A DNA stretch of 64,000 bases from Thermoleophilia bacterium (GCA_017882615.1 JADGPD010000002.1:1-64000); one strand, 5' to 3'; positions 8,183 to 18,246 are shown, numbered from the stretch's first letter. Notes: a model not told the origin generated them from the letters alone. Made by a program: numbers and translations.

Positions 8183-8989
8183 CTACTTGAGTGCGGTTCC
8201 CTTGAAAAACGTGTAGGAGAACGTTCCGCCCGGATCCGTCGCCTTGTACATGTCGGCGATGCCCTTGTCCCAGCTCGCCTCGTCCATCAGGCCCAGATCG
8301 AGCGCCTGCTCGCGCACCCCTTCGACCATGGCGATGAAGGTGTTCTTGGAAAAGCCTTCGACCAGGTCGGGGCGGCTGTCATCCACGTAGACGAGCCTCG
8401 GGCTGACGTGGACGGTGTGAAATCCGGCTCCGGCGAGCAGCGGATAGAGGCGGCGTCCGATCAGGGCGTCTCCGCCATGACCGGCCTGGATCTCGACCAG
8501 GCATTCGACCGTTCGCTCGGCCTCGTGCGTGGAGGGATGGCAGTACCAGGATCCATGATCGCCCTCGATCGCCGTGATCGAGCCGCATTCCTTGAGCAGA
8601 CCTCGCAGCTGACCCAGCGCCCGCTCGGGCTCGGGTAGATGCTCGAGCAAGAAGCAGACGAAAACGTGGTCGAAGCTCTGCTCGGCGAAGGGAAGATCGT
8701 AGGCGTCCGCGATCTGGAAGCTGACGTTCGTATAGCCGGCGGTCTCGGTTCGCTCGCGCGCCCGCTCGAGATGCTCGGGGGAGATGTCAACCGAGACGAT
8801 CTCGGCCTCGGGGCTCGAGGCGGCGAGGTGCACGGTCTGCGCGCCCGTGCCGCAGCCGCACTCCAACACGCGCGCTCCGGCCGGGTAGTGGGTGCCGACG
8901 TGGAGCAGCTCGGCGAGCGTGTCGGCCTGGTCGGCGAGACGGGCTGCCTCGCGCAGGGAGTAACCGTGGACGTAACCGGGGTCGCTCAT
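8183..8989 (-). CDS. SAM-dependent methyltransferase
   Basis: VLECGCGTGAQTVHLA and class I methyltransferase pattern. Confidence 0.88.
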   Translation of the reverse strand: MSDPGYVHGYSLREAARLADQADTLAELLHVGTHYPAGARVLECGCGTGAQTVHLAASSPEAEIVSVDISPEHLERARERTETAGYTNVSFQIADAYDLPFAEQSFDHVFVCFLLEHLPEPERALGQLRGLLKECGSITAIEGDHGSWYCHPSTHEAERTVECLVEIQAGHGGDALIGRRLYPLLAGAGFHTVHVSPRLVYVDDSRPDLVEGFSKNTFIAMVEGVREQALDLGLMDEASWDKGIADMYKATDPGGTFSYTFFKGTALK

Positions 8990-9018
8990 CTACGAAAGCC
9001 TCATCGCCGCTCGGGAGG

Positions 9019-9729
9019 CTAGCCCCCCGCGACGACGCGCAGGCGACCGAAGGCGTCGGCCATCTCGAGCGCGCTCAAGACCGCCTCGGCGCCCTTGTCC
9101 AGCCGCGCCTGGGCCTGCTCGATCGTGTCCACCGTGAGAACGCCGAAGGCGACCGGCACGCCGGTTTCGATCCCGGCCAGAAGAAGACCGCTGGCCGCCT
9201 CGCTGGCGACGTATTCGAAGTGCGGCGTCTCGCCCCTGATCACACAGCCAAGCGCGACTACACAGCTGTAGCGTCGCGACTTCGAGAGCGCCATCGCCGC
9301 CAGCGGCAACTCGAAGGCGCCCGGCACCGGCATGATCGTGATCGCATCGCCGCCCACACCTAGGCGCCCGAGCTCGCTCAGGGCGCTCTCCAGCAGCCCG
9401 TTCGTGATCTCGCCGTTGAAGCGACTGACCGCGATCGCCACCGAGCGACCGACACCGGTCGGGAAGCCCTCGATCGTGCGGTAGCCGGCGGGAATGTTCA
9501 GTTCGCCGGCCGCATGCTCGCTCGGGTACTCGGGCTCGGCGCCGGGCTCAACCTGAGCGAAGGCGGGAGCGGCGTCACTCTCCGGGGCGGGCTCCTGCGG
9601 CAACTCGTTCTCCGGGCTGAGCGGAGGCCTGAGCGCCTCGTAGCCGGGCTGGCCCGGCCAAGGATTCTGATCGTGATCGAAAGGGCCCGATTGGCCCGGG
9701 TCGGGTGTCAGCGGTCCCTGTGTGCTCAC
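9019..9729 (-). CDS. ribH: 6,7-dimethyl-8-ribityllumazine synthase with long N-terminal extension
   Basis: AIAVSRFNGEITNGLLESAL, PGAFELPLAA, GCVIRGETPHFEYVASEAASGL. Confidence 0.96.
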   Translation of the reverse strand: MSTQGPLTPDPGQSGPFDHDQNPWPGQPGYEALRPPLSPENELPQEPAPESDAAPAFAQVEPGAEPEYPSEHAAGELNIPAGYRTIEGFPTGVGRSVAIAVSRFNGEITNGLLESALSELGRLGVGGDAITIMPVPGAFELPLAAMALSKSRRYSCVVALGCVIRGETPHFEYVASEAASGLLLAGIETGVPVAFGVLTVDTIEQAQARLDKGAEAVLSALEMADAFGRLRVVAGG

Positions 9730-10994
9730 TTCTCAGCCTCCAGCTCCGTGTCGAGGTGTAGCCCTTGATGGTGCAAACGATGCCCGAGCTTATCTCGTTT
9801 GGTCGCGAGGTAGCGCTCGTTCTCGGCGTTGGGAGGAATGACGACCGGCACCTGCTCAACGATGGTCAACCCGTAGCCGGCGATATTCAGCTTGCGCGGG
9901 TTGTTGGTGAGCAGACGGATGGTCGAGAGCCCGAGATCGACGAGGATCTGGTTGCCGATTCCCCACTCCCTTTCGTCGGCGCCGAAGCCAAGCTCCAGGT
10001 TGGCCTCGACCGTGTCGTATCCCCGCTCCTGCAGTTCATAGGCCTTGAGCTTGTTGAGCAGGCCGATGCCGCGCCCCTCCTGAGACATGTAGAGAAGCAC
10101 GCCGCTTTTCTCCTCGGCGATGCGAGCGAGCGCGTAGTCGAGCTGCTCGCCGCAGTCACAGCGCAGCGAGTGGAAGGTGTCGCCGGTCAAGCATTCGGAG
10201 TGAACGCGCACGAGCACGTTCTCGGCCCCGTCCACCTCGCCCATCACGAGCGCCAGGTGATACTTGCCGGTCAGCTTCTCGCGGTAGGCGACGCAGCGGA
10301 ACTCACCGAAGGCCGTGGGCATGCGCACAACGGTCACGCGCTCGACCAGCATCTCAGTGCCGCGGCGATACTCGATCAGATCGGCGATCGAGACGAGCTT
10401 GATCCCGTGCGCCGCGCAGTACTCGACCAGGTCGGGGACGCGCGCCATGGTGCCGTCTTCCTTCATCACCTCGCAGATCACGCCCGCGGGGACCAGCCCC
10501 GCCAGCCGCGCCAGGTCAACCGCGGCCTCGGTCTGCCCGGCGCGCTCCAGCACGCCGCCGGGACGGGCTCTGAGCGGGAAGACGTGCCCCGGCCGGACGA
10601 TGTCGGCGGCGTCCTTCGAGGGGTCGATCGCGACCTGGACGGTATGCGAGCGGTCGTGCGCCGAGATTCCGGTGGTAATTCCCTCGCGGGCTTCGATCGA
10701 GACGGTGAAAGCGGTTTGATTGGGCGCCTCGTTCCGCTCGGTCATCTGCTCCAGGCCGAGCGTGTCGCAACGTTCCGGCGTAAGCGCCAGACAGATCAGC
10801 CCGCGCGCGTTGGTGGCCATGAAGTTGATCGACTCGGGGGTGGCGAACTGAGCTGCGATCGTCAGGTCGCCTTCGTTCTCGCGGTCGGCGGCGTCCACGA
10901 CGACCACGAAGCGCCCGCTGCGAATCTCTTCGATCGCCTCCTCGATCGGGGTAAAGACGATGTCCAGGCCGCTTCCGCTCGCTTCCGGTGTCAT
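9726..10994 (-). CDS. ribBA: Bifunctional 3,4-dihydroxy-2-butanone-4-phosphate synthase / GTP cyclohydrolase II
   Basis: [40 protein letters not shown]; start set at MTPEASG overlapping ribE stop. Confidence 0.97.
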   Translation of the reverse strand: MTPEASGSGLDIVFTPIEEAIEEIRSGRFVVVVDAADRENEGDLTIAAQFATPESINFMATNARGLICLALTPERCDTLGLEQMTERNEAPNQTAFTVSIEAREGITTGISAHDRSHTVQVAIDPSKDAADIVRPGHVFPLRARPGGVLERAGQTEAAVDLARLAGLVPAGVICEVMKEDGTMARVPDLVEYCAAHGIKLVSIADLIEYRRGTEMLVERVTVVRMPTAFGEFRCVAYREKLTGKYHLALVMGEVDGAENVLVRVHSECLTGDTFHSLRCDCGEQLDYALARIAEEKSGVLLYMSQEGRGIGLLNKLKAYELQERGYDTVEANLELGFGADEREWGIGNQILVDLGLSTIRLLTNNPRKLNIAGYGLTIVEQVPVVIPPNAENERYLATKRDKLGHRLHHQGLHLDTELEAEK

Positions 10995-11590
10995 CTCTCC
11001 AACCTCCCGGGCAGCAGGCGCTCGACGTACTTGGCGATCACGTCGGCCTCGAGATTGACCGCGTCGCCGGGCTTTGCATCGCCGAGCGTCGTCACTTCGA
11101 GCGTGTGCGGAATCAGCGCGACGGCCAGTGCATCTTCTGTCAGCTCGGCGATGGTCAGCGACACGCCGGCGACCGTGAGCGAGCCCTTCTCGACGCAGTA
11201 GCGAATCACTTCGGGCGGAACCTCCAGCCACATGCGCACGCCCTCGCCCTCGGGCACGAGCGAGCGCACACGCCCGACCGCGTCGACGTGGCCCTGCACG
11301 TAGTGCCCACCGAGCGGCTCGCCGACACGAATCGCCGGCTCCAGGTTCGCGCCGCGTCCCGGCTCGAGCGAGCCGGCCGCGCTGCGCGAGATCGTCTCGG
11401 CGCTGAGATCGAAGGAGAGTGTCCCGTCCTGCCGGCCGACGACGGTCAGACAGCAGCCGTCAACGGCCACCGAGTCGCCGACCTCCAGCTCGGGAGCGAG
11501 CCCGGGCGCCGCGACAACGAGGCGCGCCTGCTCCCGGTCGCCTTCGAGCGAGACGACACGACCGAGCTCTCTGACAATGCCTGTGAACAC
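10991..11590 (-). CDS. ribE: Riboflavin synthase alpha subunit
   Basis: Likely GTG start VFTGIVRELGRV; GGHYVQGHVD; VAVDGCCLTV. Confidence 0.95.
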   Translation of the reverse strand: MFTGIVRELGRVVSLEGDREQARLVVAAPGLAPELEVGDSVAVDGCCLTVVGRQDGTLSFDLSAETISRSAAGSLEPGRGANLEPAIRVGEPLGGHYVQGHVDAVGRVRSLVPEGEGVRMWLEVPPEVIRYCVEKGSLTVAGVSLTIAELTEDALAVALIPHTLEVTTLGDAKPGDAVNLEADVIAKYVERLLPGRLER

Positions 11591-11943
11591 TCCAGCAAGG
11601 CTACTAGCAGCGCGTCCCTCGGGGGAAGAGGAGCGTGCCGAGGAGGGCCGGAACGAGATCCCGCAGCTCGAGCCAAAGAAGTCGCAACTTCTGGCTTGAA
11701 TGATCGGAGACTTCGCGGCACTCTCTGGAGCTCTTCTCGAGGCGCTCGCGCCCACGCTCGCTCGGCCTATTTTTGCGCGCCGGTTCGCGTATAGAACCAA
11801 GATGGCTCGCCTTTTACGGGGCTCACCTCGTCGCTTCTGAAATTGCCGCTTGGAAAAGTAGAAAGAAATGCGGAGAGAAATATAAATGACAGTTGACATC
11901 TAGTTGATCGATGACTTGACGCTGAGTGCTAGTCCCCGGTTGA

Positions 11944-13284
11944 ATGGAGTCCATGAACGACCCGAAGAGAGAGCCGACAGAGACGCTCGGTGAGCGACTG
12001 CGGCGGCTCCGAAAAGAGCGAGGCCTCTCGCAGCAGTCGATTTCGGGCCCAGGCCTGACGACTGCACACATCTCACGCATCGAGGCGGGCCTGCGGCGCC
12101 CGTCGGTACGAGCGATTCGAGCGCTCGCAAAAAAGCTCGATGTGACTCCCGAATACCTCGAGACCGGCACGCAGCTCGGACCGCGCGGCGATCTCGAGCT
12201 ACGAATCGCCGATGCCGAGCTGGAACTGCGTATCGGCACCGCCCAACCGGAGGCGACGGTCGAGAATCTACAGAGCCTCATCTCCGAAGCCCGTGTCCTC
12301 GGCGACCCGCTGATCACGGCCCGAGCCGCGGCCGCGTTGGGTGTCGCACTGACTGCAACCTCCTCCTACGCCCAGGCCATCCCACTACTCGAGGAAGCGA
12401 CCGCTTCCGCTTCGATCACAGCCACCCTACGACCCGATGTCTTCCTCGCCCTTGCACGCGCACACAGCGCTGCTGGGAGCATCGCGACGAGCATCAGCGT
12501 GCTCGAGGCGTCGCTCGATTACGTGCGCGAGTACGCAAACGAGCACGTCGGCGCCTATATGCGCTTCGCGGTCAGCCTCAGCTACGCACTCACCGACGCC
12601 GGACGTTTCGACGAGGCGCGAGCCTCGCTCGAGAAGGCGATGGAAGAGCACGGCGACGACTGCGACAGGCGCGCTCAGGTGTCGAACTACTGGACACTGG
12701 CGCGTATCACCGCGATGTCCGGCGAGACTCCCGTCGCGCTCGACCACTTGCGACGTGCGATCGCATTGCTCGAGGCCGACGAGGACCTGCTCGCCGTGGC
12801 CAAGGCTGAAGGCGCCTACGGCCAGCTCCTCGTCATTGAAGGTCGATTCGAAGAGGCGCGCGGTCCTCTGGACAAATGCGTGCGCACCCTCGAGGGTGCC
12901 GGACGAAGCGATGACCTCGGCCTGTTCGTCACCGACCAGGCCATCTGCGCCGCCGAGCTCGGCGACGCGGACGAGGCCGAGCGACTGGCCAACAAAGCAC
13001 TCGGGCTGCTCGAGCAGAGCCCGCGTGAACAGGGCGGAGCGATTGGCGCTCTGGCTCTATCTCGTGCCATCAAGAAGGACGCGGCGGGCGCTGAGCCGCT
13101 CTTCGCGCGAGCAGTCGATCTGCTCGAACAGGACAGCCAGTTCAAGCAAGCGGGTCGGTTCTGCCGTGCCTGGGCGTCGCTGCTGGGCGATCAAGATCGT
13201 CGGGACGAAGCAACCAAGCTGGTTGCCCGGGCCGACGAGCTCGAGAAACGAGCACGCCCACACTCGCTTCGCCCGTCGAGCTGA
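11944..13284 (+). CDS. XRE-family transcriptional regulator with TPR-like C-terminus
   Basis: LGERLRRLRKERGLSQQSIS...HISRIEAGLRRPS followed by alpha-helical repeats. Confidence 0.85.
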   Translation: MESMNDPKREPTETLGERLRRLRKERGLSQQSISGPGLTTAHISRIEAGLRRPSVRAIRALAKKLDVTPEYLETGTQLGPRGDLELRIADAELELRIGTAQPEATVENLQSLISEARVLGDPLITARAAAALGVALTATSSYAQAIPLLEEATASASITATLRPDVFLALARAHSAAGSIATSISVLEASLDYVREYANEHVGAYMRFAVSLSYALTDAGRFDEARASLEKAMEEHGDDCDRRAQVSNYWTLARITAMSGETPVALDHLRRAIALLEADEDLLAVAKAEGAYGQLLVIEGRFEEARGPLDKCVRTLEGAGRSDDLGLFVTDQAICAAELGDADEAERLANKALGLLEQSPREQGGAIGALALSRAIKKDAAGAEPLFARAVDLLEQDSQFKQAGRFCRAWASLLGDQDRRDEATKLVARADELEKRARPHSLRPSS

Positions 13285-13407
13285 CAGACCACACCTACGA
13301 AAGCCGCCGGCGATGAGCGGGCCGCGAGATTTGAATCGCGGCTCGTCTCTCGCACGCCCCGACTCGGGAGAAACGCGGACCAGGCCAGGCTCGCCAACGT
13401 CGCACCG

Positions 13408-13776
13408 GTGCTCGGCTTCGACGCGGTGGAGCATTACGAGAACGCCGAGCCGTTCGTCGCGCTCTATCGCGACAGCGTCGAGCTGGTCGTGGTGCAGGCC
13501 GCGCGGGGCCGCGTCGAGTCGAACTACGAGCGCTACGGCGCCGGCTACGACGCCTATCTCGATCCCGAGGACATCGCCGATGTCGATCTGATCTACGAGG
13601 AGTTGTGCGAAAAGGGCGCCCGCATCGCCGCCGCTCCTGCGACGACGCCGTACGGCAGCTACGAGTTCGTTCTGGAGGACGTCGACGGCAGGCGGATCGG
13701 GATCGGGCGCGTCAAGGACGAGGGCGTCTTCTTCAAGCGCAAGCCCTCATGGTCCCGATCTAGTGGAGCTTCTTGA
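13408..13776 (+). CDS. Glyoxalase/bleomycin-resistance (VOC) family protein, possibly N-terminally truncated
   Basis: APVLGFDAVEHYENA...YGSYEFVLEDVDGRRIGIGR; open frame extends upstream of GTG. Confidence 0.65.
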   Translation: MLGFDAVEHYENAEPFVALYRDSVELVVVQAARGRVESNYERYGAGYDAYLDPEDIADVDLIYEELCEKGARIAAAPATTPYGSYEFVLEDVDGRRIGIGRVKDEGVFFKRKPSWSRSSGAS

Positions 13777-14950
13777 GAATGGTGGACAGAGGCACGAAGA
13801 CGACGCGCCCGGACGCGCGCCCGCTCGGGTTGTTGTAGGCGTAGAAGAGTCCCACGGCCGCGATCTGAGCGCCCACGTAGTCCGCTCCTCCCGGCGGAGA
13901 GAAGGTCACGTCCTTCCCATCCGAGAGCCGCAGAACGTGGACTCTGAAGTCGACGTAGACCGCCAGCCCTTTCTGGAGCCCGTACAGCTGCGAGCCGCCA
14001 GGGACCGAGAACGTCTTCAGGGGCTTGCCCGAGAAGACGTTGAAGAGCTCGAGCTTGCCGCTGCGGATGGCGACGAACTGCGAGCCCTGCAGTGCAAACC
14101 CGGAGAACTTGCCGGGCTGGAGTGGGATCGATCGCACGACGGCACCGTCGGCCGAGTAGATGGTCACGCTGCCGTCGGGGAATCGGACAGCGACGTGTTT
14201 GGCGTCGACGGCGACCACGGCGGCGACCACGGCGACGGTGTTTTCGGGGGACGTGAATTTCGTCGCAGGGATTTGAACATCTGGCGCCGAGGCGATCTCG
14301 ACACCGTTGCCGCTCAAGATCCTGAGCAGCTTCTGCTGGCCGTAGAGCAGCACCGGATCGCTACCCTCAGCCGACTGGGGGCAGGTCGCTTGCGTCCAGC
14401 CCACCGGTATCTCCATGCACGCCGTCCAGCTGTTGTAGACGACAAGGTTCCCGGCGCCGAACAGGTTCCCGATGAAGTCGAACGGGCCGTAGAAGTCCTC
14501 CTTGTAGCCGTCAAGAGGATACGTACCGGTCGGCGACACGATCTCCGCCTTTTTCGCGCCAAGAACGTGACGGAATACCACGAGCTCGCGCCAGATGCCT
14601 CCGTCGGTTTGGAGCCAGAAGGTTGTGTTTCCCGCCAGCGCAAGCTGCTGAATGTCGTCGCCCGTCGACGAGTCGTTGCAGACAGGTGTTTTGAACGATG
14701 GGGAGGTCTTCTTTGTCGGGCTCCAGACGACGATTCTGTCGCAGACGCCCTCCTTCTGCGTGGTCGTTGCGACGGCGATGCGGGAGCCGTCGGCAGCGAT
14801 GAGCTTCACCGGCTGCCGTGTCCACAACACGCGGGCTGCGCCGGCCGAGGGAGACGCGGCGGCTCGAACATCGCCGTTCGAGGAAGAGGCGGCGACGAGA
14901 AGTAGACCGGCGGCGAGTAGAGCTGCAACTGCCAGCCAGGATCTCCTCAT
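13760..14950 (-). CDS. Secreted beta-propeller-like protein
   Basis: Signal peptide MRRSWLAVAALLAAGLLLVAASSS; repetitive propeller-like strands. Confidence 0.55.
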   Translation of the reverse strand: MRRSWLAVAALLAAGLLLVAASSSNGDVRAAASPSAGAARVLWTRQPVKLIAADGSRIAVATTTQKEGVCDRIVVWSPTKKTSPSFKTPVCNDSSTGDDIQQLALAGNTTFWLQTDGGIWRELVVFRHVLGAKKAEIVSPTGTYPLDGYKEDFYGPFDFIGNLFGAGNLVVYNSWTACMEIPVGWTQATCPQSAEGSDPVLLYGQQKLLRILSGNGVEIASAPDVQIPATKFTSPENTVAVVAAVVAVDAKHVAVRFPDGSVTIYSADGAVVRSIPLQPGKFSGFALQGSQFVAIRSGKLELFNVFSGKPLKTFSVPGGSQLYGLQKGLAVYVDFRVHVLRLSDGKDVTFSPPGGADYVGAQIAAVGLFYAYNNPSGRASGRVVFVPLSTILKKLH

Positions 14951-15028
14951 GACTCGAGTATCTCACCACTTGATAAGAGGCAAGAAAGCGGAGGGCCCGC
15001 AAGGCGCCTCGATGCCCCTAAACCCGGA

Positions 15029-16003
15029 TCAGGGCTCGTGGATGTAAGCGCCGATCAGCACGTCCTCGCCGATGCGCTCGGTGCTCACGCGGGAGAGCTC
15101 GAGCGGGCGAGTCAGGTCGCCGAAAAGCTTCGGCCCGGCACCGGCCAGATAGGGCGTCACGAACATCAGCAGCTTGTCCACCAGGCCGGCCTCGACGAAG
15201 GCGGTGGCCAGCGTCGGCCCGCCCTCGAGCAAGAGCGACTGCACTCCCTCGCGCGCCAGCGCCGCCAGCTCCTCGGCGATCGGGCCGGAGCGGAGCTCGA
15301 GCTCGGACTCCTCGGGCAGCGGCCCCTTTCCGAATGCCAGGCGCCGCGGTTGGCGCTCGGCGCCGACATCGCGAGCATCGAGCCGAGGCGAATCGGCCAG
15401 GACGGTGCCCATCCCGACGGCGACCGCGTCGGAGCCGGCTCGGAGCTCGTGTACTAGCCGGCGCGACGCTTCACCTGACAGCCAGCGCGACCCGGGGAGA
15501 GTGACCCGGCCGTCCAGTGTCGCCGCCACTTTGTAGGTGACGAAGGGACGCCCGGCGGCGATCCAGGTGCGCCAGGCCTCGTTCTGCCGGCGGGCGCGAA
15601 AGGCGAGCTCGCCTTCGGCCTGTTCGACCGTGAGGCTCGCCTCGCGCAATCTGCTCAAGCCGCGTCCCGAGACCTTTGGGTTCGGGTCTTCGGCCGCGAC
15701 GACGACGCGCGCGATGCCCGCCTCGATAATCCGCTCGCAACAGGGGCCGGTGAGGCCGGTGAAGCAACAGGGCTCGAGCGTGACGATCATCATCGCCCCG
15801 CGAGCCCGTTCGCCGGCCTGCTCCAGCGCGACGATCTCGGCGTGCGGCCCGCCCGCTCGCTCGTGCCAGCCCTCCCCCACCACCGCGCCTTCTTTGACAA
15901 CCAGCGCCCCGACGACGGGGTTCGGCTGCGTCTTTCCGCGCCCGTTCTCGGCCAGCTCGAGCGCCCGCTCGATCAGTTGCTCGACGCTCAGGCTCGGGTT
16001 CAA
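15029..16003 (-). CDS. ribD: Bifunctional riboflavin deaminase-reductase
   Basis: TQPNPVVGALVV, GGPHAEI, LEPCC...PCC, C-terminal reductase FVTYKVAATLDGRV. Confidence 0.95.
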   Translation of the reverse strand: MNPSLSVEQLIERALELAENGRGKTQPNPVVGALVVKEGAVVGEGWHERAGGPHAEIVALEQAGERARGAMMIVTLEPCCFTGLTGPCCERIIEAGIARVVVAAEDPNPKVSGRGLSRLREASLTVEQAEGELAFRARRQNEAWRTWIAAGRPFVTYKVAATLDGRVTLPGSRWLSGEASRRLVHELRAGSDAVAVGMGTVLADSPRLDARDVGAERQPRRLAFGKGPLPEESELELRSGPIAEELAALAREGVQSLLLEGGPTLATAFVEAGLVDKLLMFVTPYLAGAGPKLFGDLTRPLELSRVSTERIGEDVLIGAYIHEP

Positions 16004-16017
16004 CGTGGCACCGCCCT

Positions 16018-16710
16018 TCAGGCCAGCGCCGCGACCAGCCGGCGATAGGCTCGAACGATGTCCTCGCGGCCGAAGATGCTGGAGTCCGCGACGAACAGGT
16101 TCGCTCCCGCATCGAACGCCTGGCGAATGTTGTCGGGGCCGATGCCGCCGTCGACCTGAATGGGCATCTGCGCCGGAAGAAGCTCGCGCAGCTCACGGAT
16201 GCGGTCGAGCGCACCCGGCATGAACTTCTGGCCCGAGTAGCCGGGGTTGATGCTCATGCAAAGAACGAGATCGACGCCGGCCGCCATCGCCGCGGTCGCC
16301 GCGCTCGCCACCCGAGTTTCGGGGTTGAAGGCCAGCCCGACCTCCAGACCGTGCTCGCGCGCCTGGGCGACGACATCGCGCAGACGGTCGCCGACTACCT
16401 CGTAGTGCACGGTGACGCTGTCGCCACCGGCCTCGGCGAAGGCGGCGAAGTGGCGCTGGGGCTCGACGATCATCAGGTGGCAGTCGACGACGCCGCCGGC
16501 CGCGTGCACGATCGGAGCGATCGACTGCAGCACGATCGGCCCGGTGGTGATCGGCGCGACGAACTGGCCGTCGCCGACGTCGAACTGAAATATCCGCACC
16601 CCGCCCCTGAGCAGGATCTCGAGCTGCTCGCCGAGGCAGGAGAAGTCGGCGGCGTAGATCGAGGGCTCAATCTCGGCGGTGCGCATCCATTCCTTCCAGG
16701 ACATGGCCAC
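16018..16710 (-). CDS. rpe: Ribulose-phosphate 3-epimerase
   Basis: EPSIYAADFSCLGEQ, VDCHLMI, VLCMSINPGYSGQKFM, QVDGGIG. Confidence 0.96.
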   Translation of the reverse strand: MAMSWKEWMRTAEIEPSIYAADFSCLGEQLEILLRGGVRIFQFDVGDGQFVAPITTGPIVLQSIAPIVHAAGGVVDCHLMIVEPQRHFAAFAEAGGDSVTVHYEVVGDRLRDVVAQAREHGLEVGLAFNPETRVASAATAAMAAGVDLVLCMSINPGYSGQKFMPGALDRIRELRELLPAQMPIQVDGGIGPDNIRQAFDAGANLFVADSSIFGREDIVRAYRRLVAALA

Positions 16711-16728
16711 GATCTTAGTGAGACAGGA

Positions 16729-18246
16729 TCAGGGGATGAGTGCTTGACCGTAGATACCGGTCAGCTTCTCGCGCAGACGGGCAAGGAAGGGCTCGGGATC
16801 GATCGGGCCGCCGAGCACTCGTTCCTGCAACTCTTTGGGCATGAACTTCATCCCGTGCCGGTGCACGTTCTCGCGCAACCACTCGCGCAGCGAGCCGAAC
16901 TCGCCGCGGCCGATCTCCTCCGGAAGGTCCGGCAGCTCGCGACTAATGCGCTGCCAGAGTTGCGAGGCGCGCAGGTGGCCGAGCGTGTAGGTGGGGAAGT
17001 AACCGAGCGATCCGATCCCCCAGTGCACGTCCTGGAGCACGCCGAGCCGATCCTCGGGCACCTCGATGCCGAGGTAGTCGTGCATGCGCTGGTTCCAGGC
17101 GACGGGCAGCTCGCTCAGCGGCAGCTCGCCCGAGAGCATCTCCTGCTCCAGCTCGAAGCGCAGGATCACGTGCAGGCTGTAGGTCGTCTCGTCGGCCTCG
17201 ACGCGGATGAAGTCGGGGTGGACCTTGTTCACGATCGCGTAGATCTCGGCGGCGCCGAGCGAGCCGAGCTCGGGGAAGACGTCGACCAACTCGGGCGCGA
17301 ACCGCTCCCAGAAGGGTAGGCCGCGACCGATCAGGTTCTCCCAGAGCAGGCTCTGCGACTCGTGCCAGCCGAGCGAGGCGCCGCGGGCAAGCATGGTCGA
17401 GTCCAGCTCGGGCGCGATCTGGCGCTCGTAGAGGCCGTGCCCGAACTCGTGCACGCTCGAGAACAGGCTCTCCAGTCCCTCGACCTCGTAGCGCGTGGTC
17501 AGGCGAATATCTGAGATGGCGATAGCGGTCTCGAATGGGTGGACGGTCGGATCGAGGCGGAAGGCATCGGGATCGAAGCCGAAGCGGGCGAGCACCTGCT
17601 GCTCGATCTGCTGCAGCCCGGCGATCGGGAAGCGGCGGCGCAGCGGCGCATCGTCGACGGCGCCCGAGCTACCGACGGCGCGCACGAGCGGAATCAGCGC
17701 CTCCTTCAGGCGGGCGAAGATGGGCCGGATCTCGGCGGCGGTCGCTCCCTGCTCGAACTCGTCGAGTAGAGCGTCGTAGGGCTCGGTCTCGGGCGCCATG
17801 CACTCGATATAGCGCCGCTTCAGCTCGAGCGTCTTCTCCAGGTAGGGCTGGAAGCCGGCGAAGTCGCTGTTCTTCCGCGCCTCCACCCAGGCCACGTACG
17901 ACTCCGAGGCGGCCCGCGTCAGCTCGGCGCGCAGGTCCTGCGGCACCTTGACTTCCTTCTCGAACTCGTAGCGCGCGACTTTGACCAGCCTGGCGTCGTC
18001 GGAGTCGGGATCGAGCCCGGCTGCAACCGGCTCGGCCGCGTCGAGCAGCTTGCCCAGCTCGGGCGAGGTGGATCGCACGTGCATCAGCCGGCCGAGTGTC
18101 GAGAGCTGGTCGGCGCGAGCGGCGGCGCCGGCCGGCGGCATCATCACCTGCTGATCCCAGGCCAGAAGCGCGGCGATCCGGCCGAGATCCTTGAGCTCGC
18201 CCAGCTCGCGCTTCAGCTCGTCGAGAGTACTCGTTGCCGCAGACAT
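16729..18246 (-). CDS. M32 family metallocarboxypeptidase
   Basis: HEFGHGLYERQ (HExxH), LARGASLGWHESQSLLWEN. Confidence 0.96.
   Translation of the reverse strand: MSAATSTLDELKRELGELKDLGRIAALLAWDQQVMMPPAGAAARADQLSTLGRLMHVRSTSPELGKLLDAAEPVAAGLDPDSDDARLVKVARYEFEKEVKVPQDLRAELTRAASESYVAWVEARKNSDFAGFQPYLEKTLELKRRYIECMAPETEPYDALLDEFEQGATAAEIRPIFARLKEALIPLVRAVGSSGAVDDAPLRRRFPIAGLQQIEQQVLARFGFDPDAFRLDPTVHPFETAIAISDIRLTTRYEVEGLESLFSSVHEFGHGLYERQIAPELDSTMLARGASLGWHESQSLLWENLIGRGLPFWERFAPELVDVFPELGSLGAAEIYAIVNKVHPDFIRVEADETTYSLHVILRFELEQEMLSGELPLSELPVAWNQRMHDYLGIEVPEDRLGVLQDVHWGIGSLGYFPTYTLGHLRASQLWQRISRELPDLPEEIGRGEFGSLREWLRENVHRHGMKFMPKELQERVLGGPIDPEPFLARLREKLTGIYGQALIP

Noticed and set aside
9765-11201. 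478-aa plus-strand ORF
   Set aside because: Antisense to ribBA/ribE; no domain signal.
13320-13345. tRNA T-arm-like sequence (GATTTGAATC within CCGCGA...TCGCGG)
   Set aside because: Loop and stem do not fit a canonical T-arm, and no acceptor, D or anticodon arms were found; at best a remnant.
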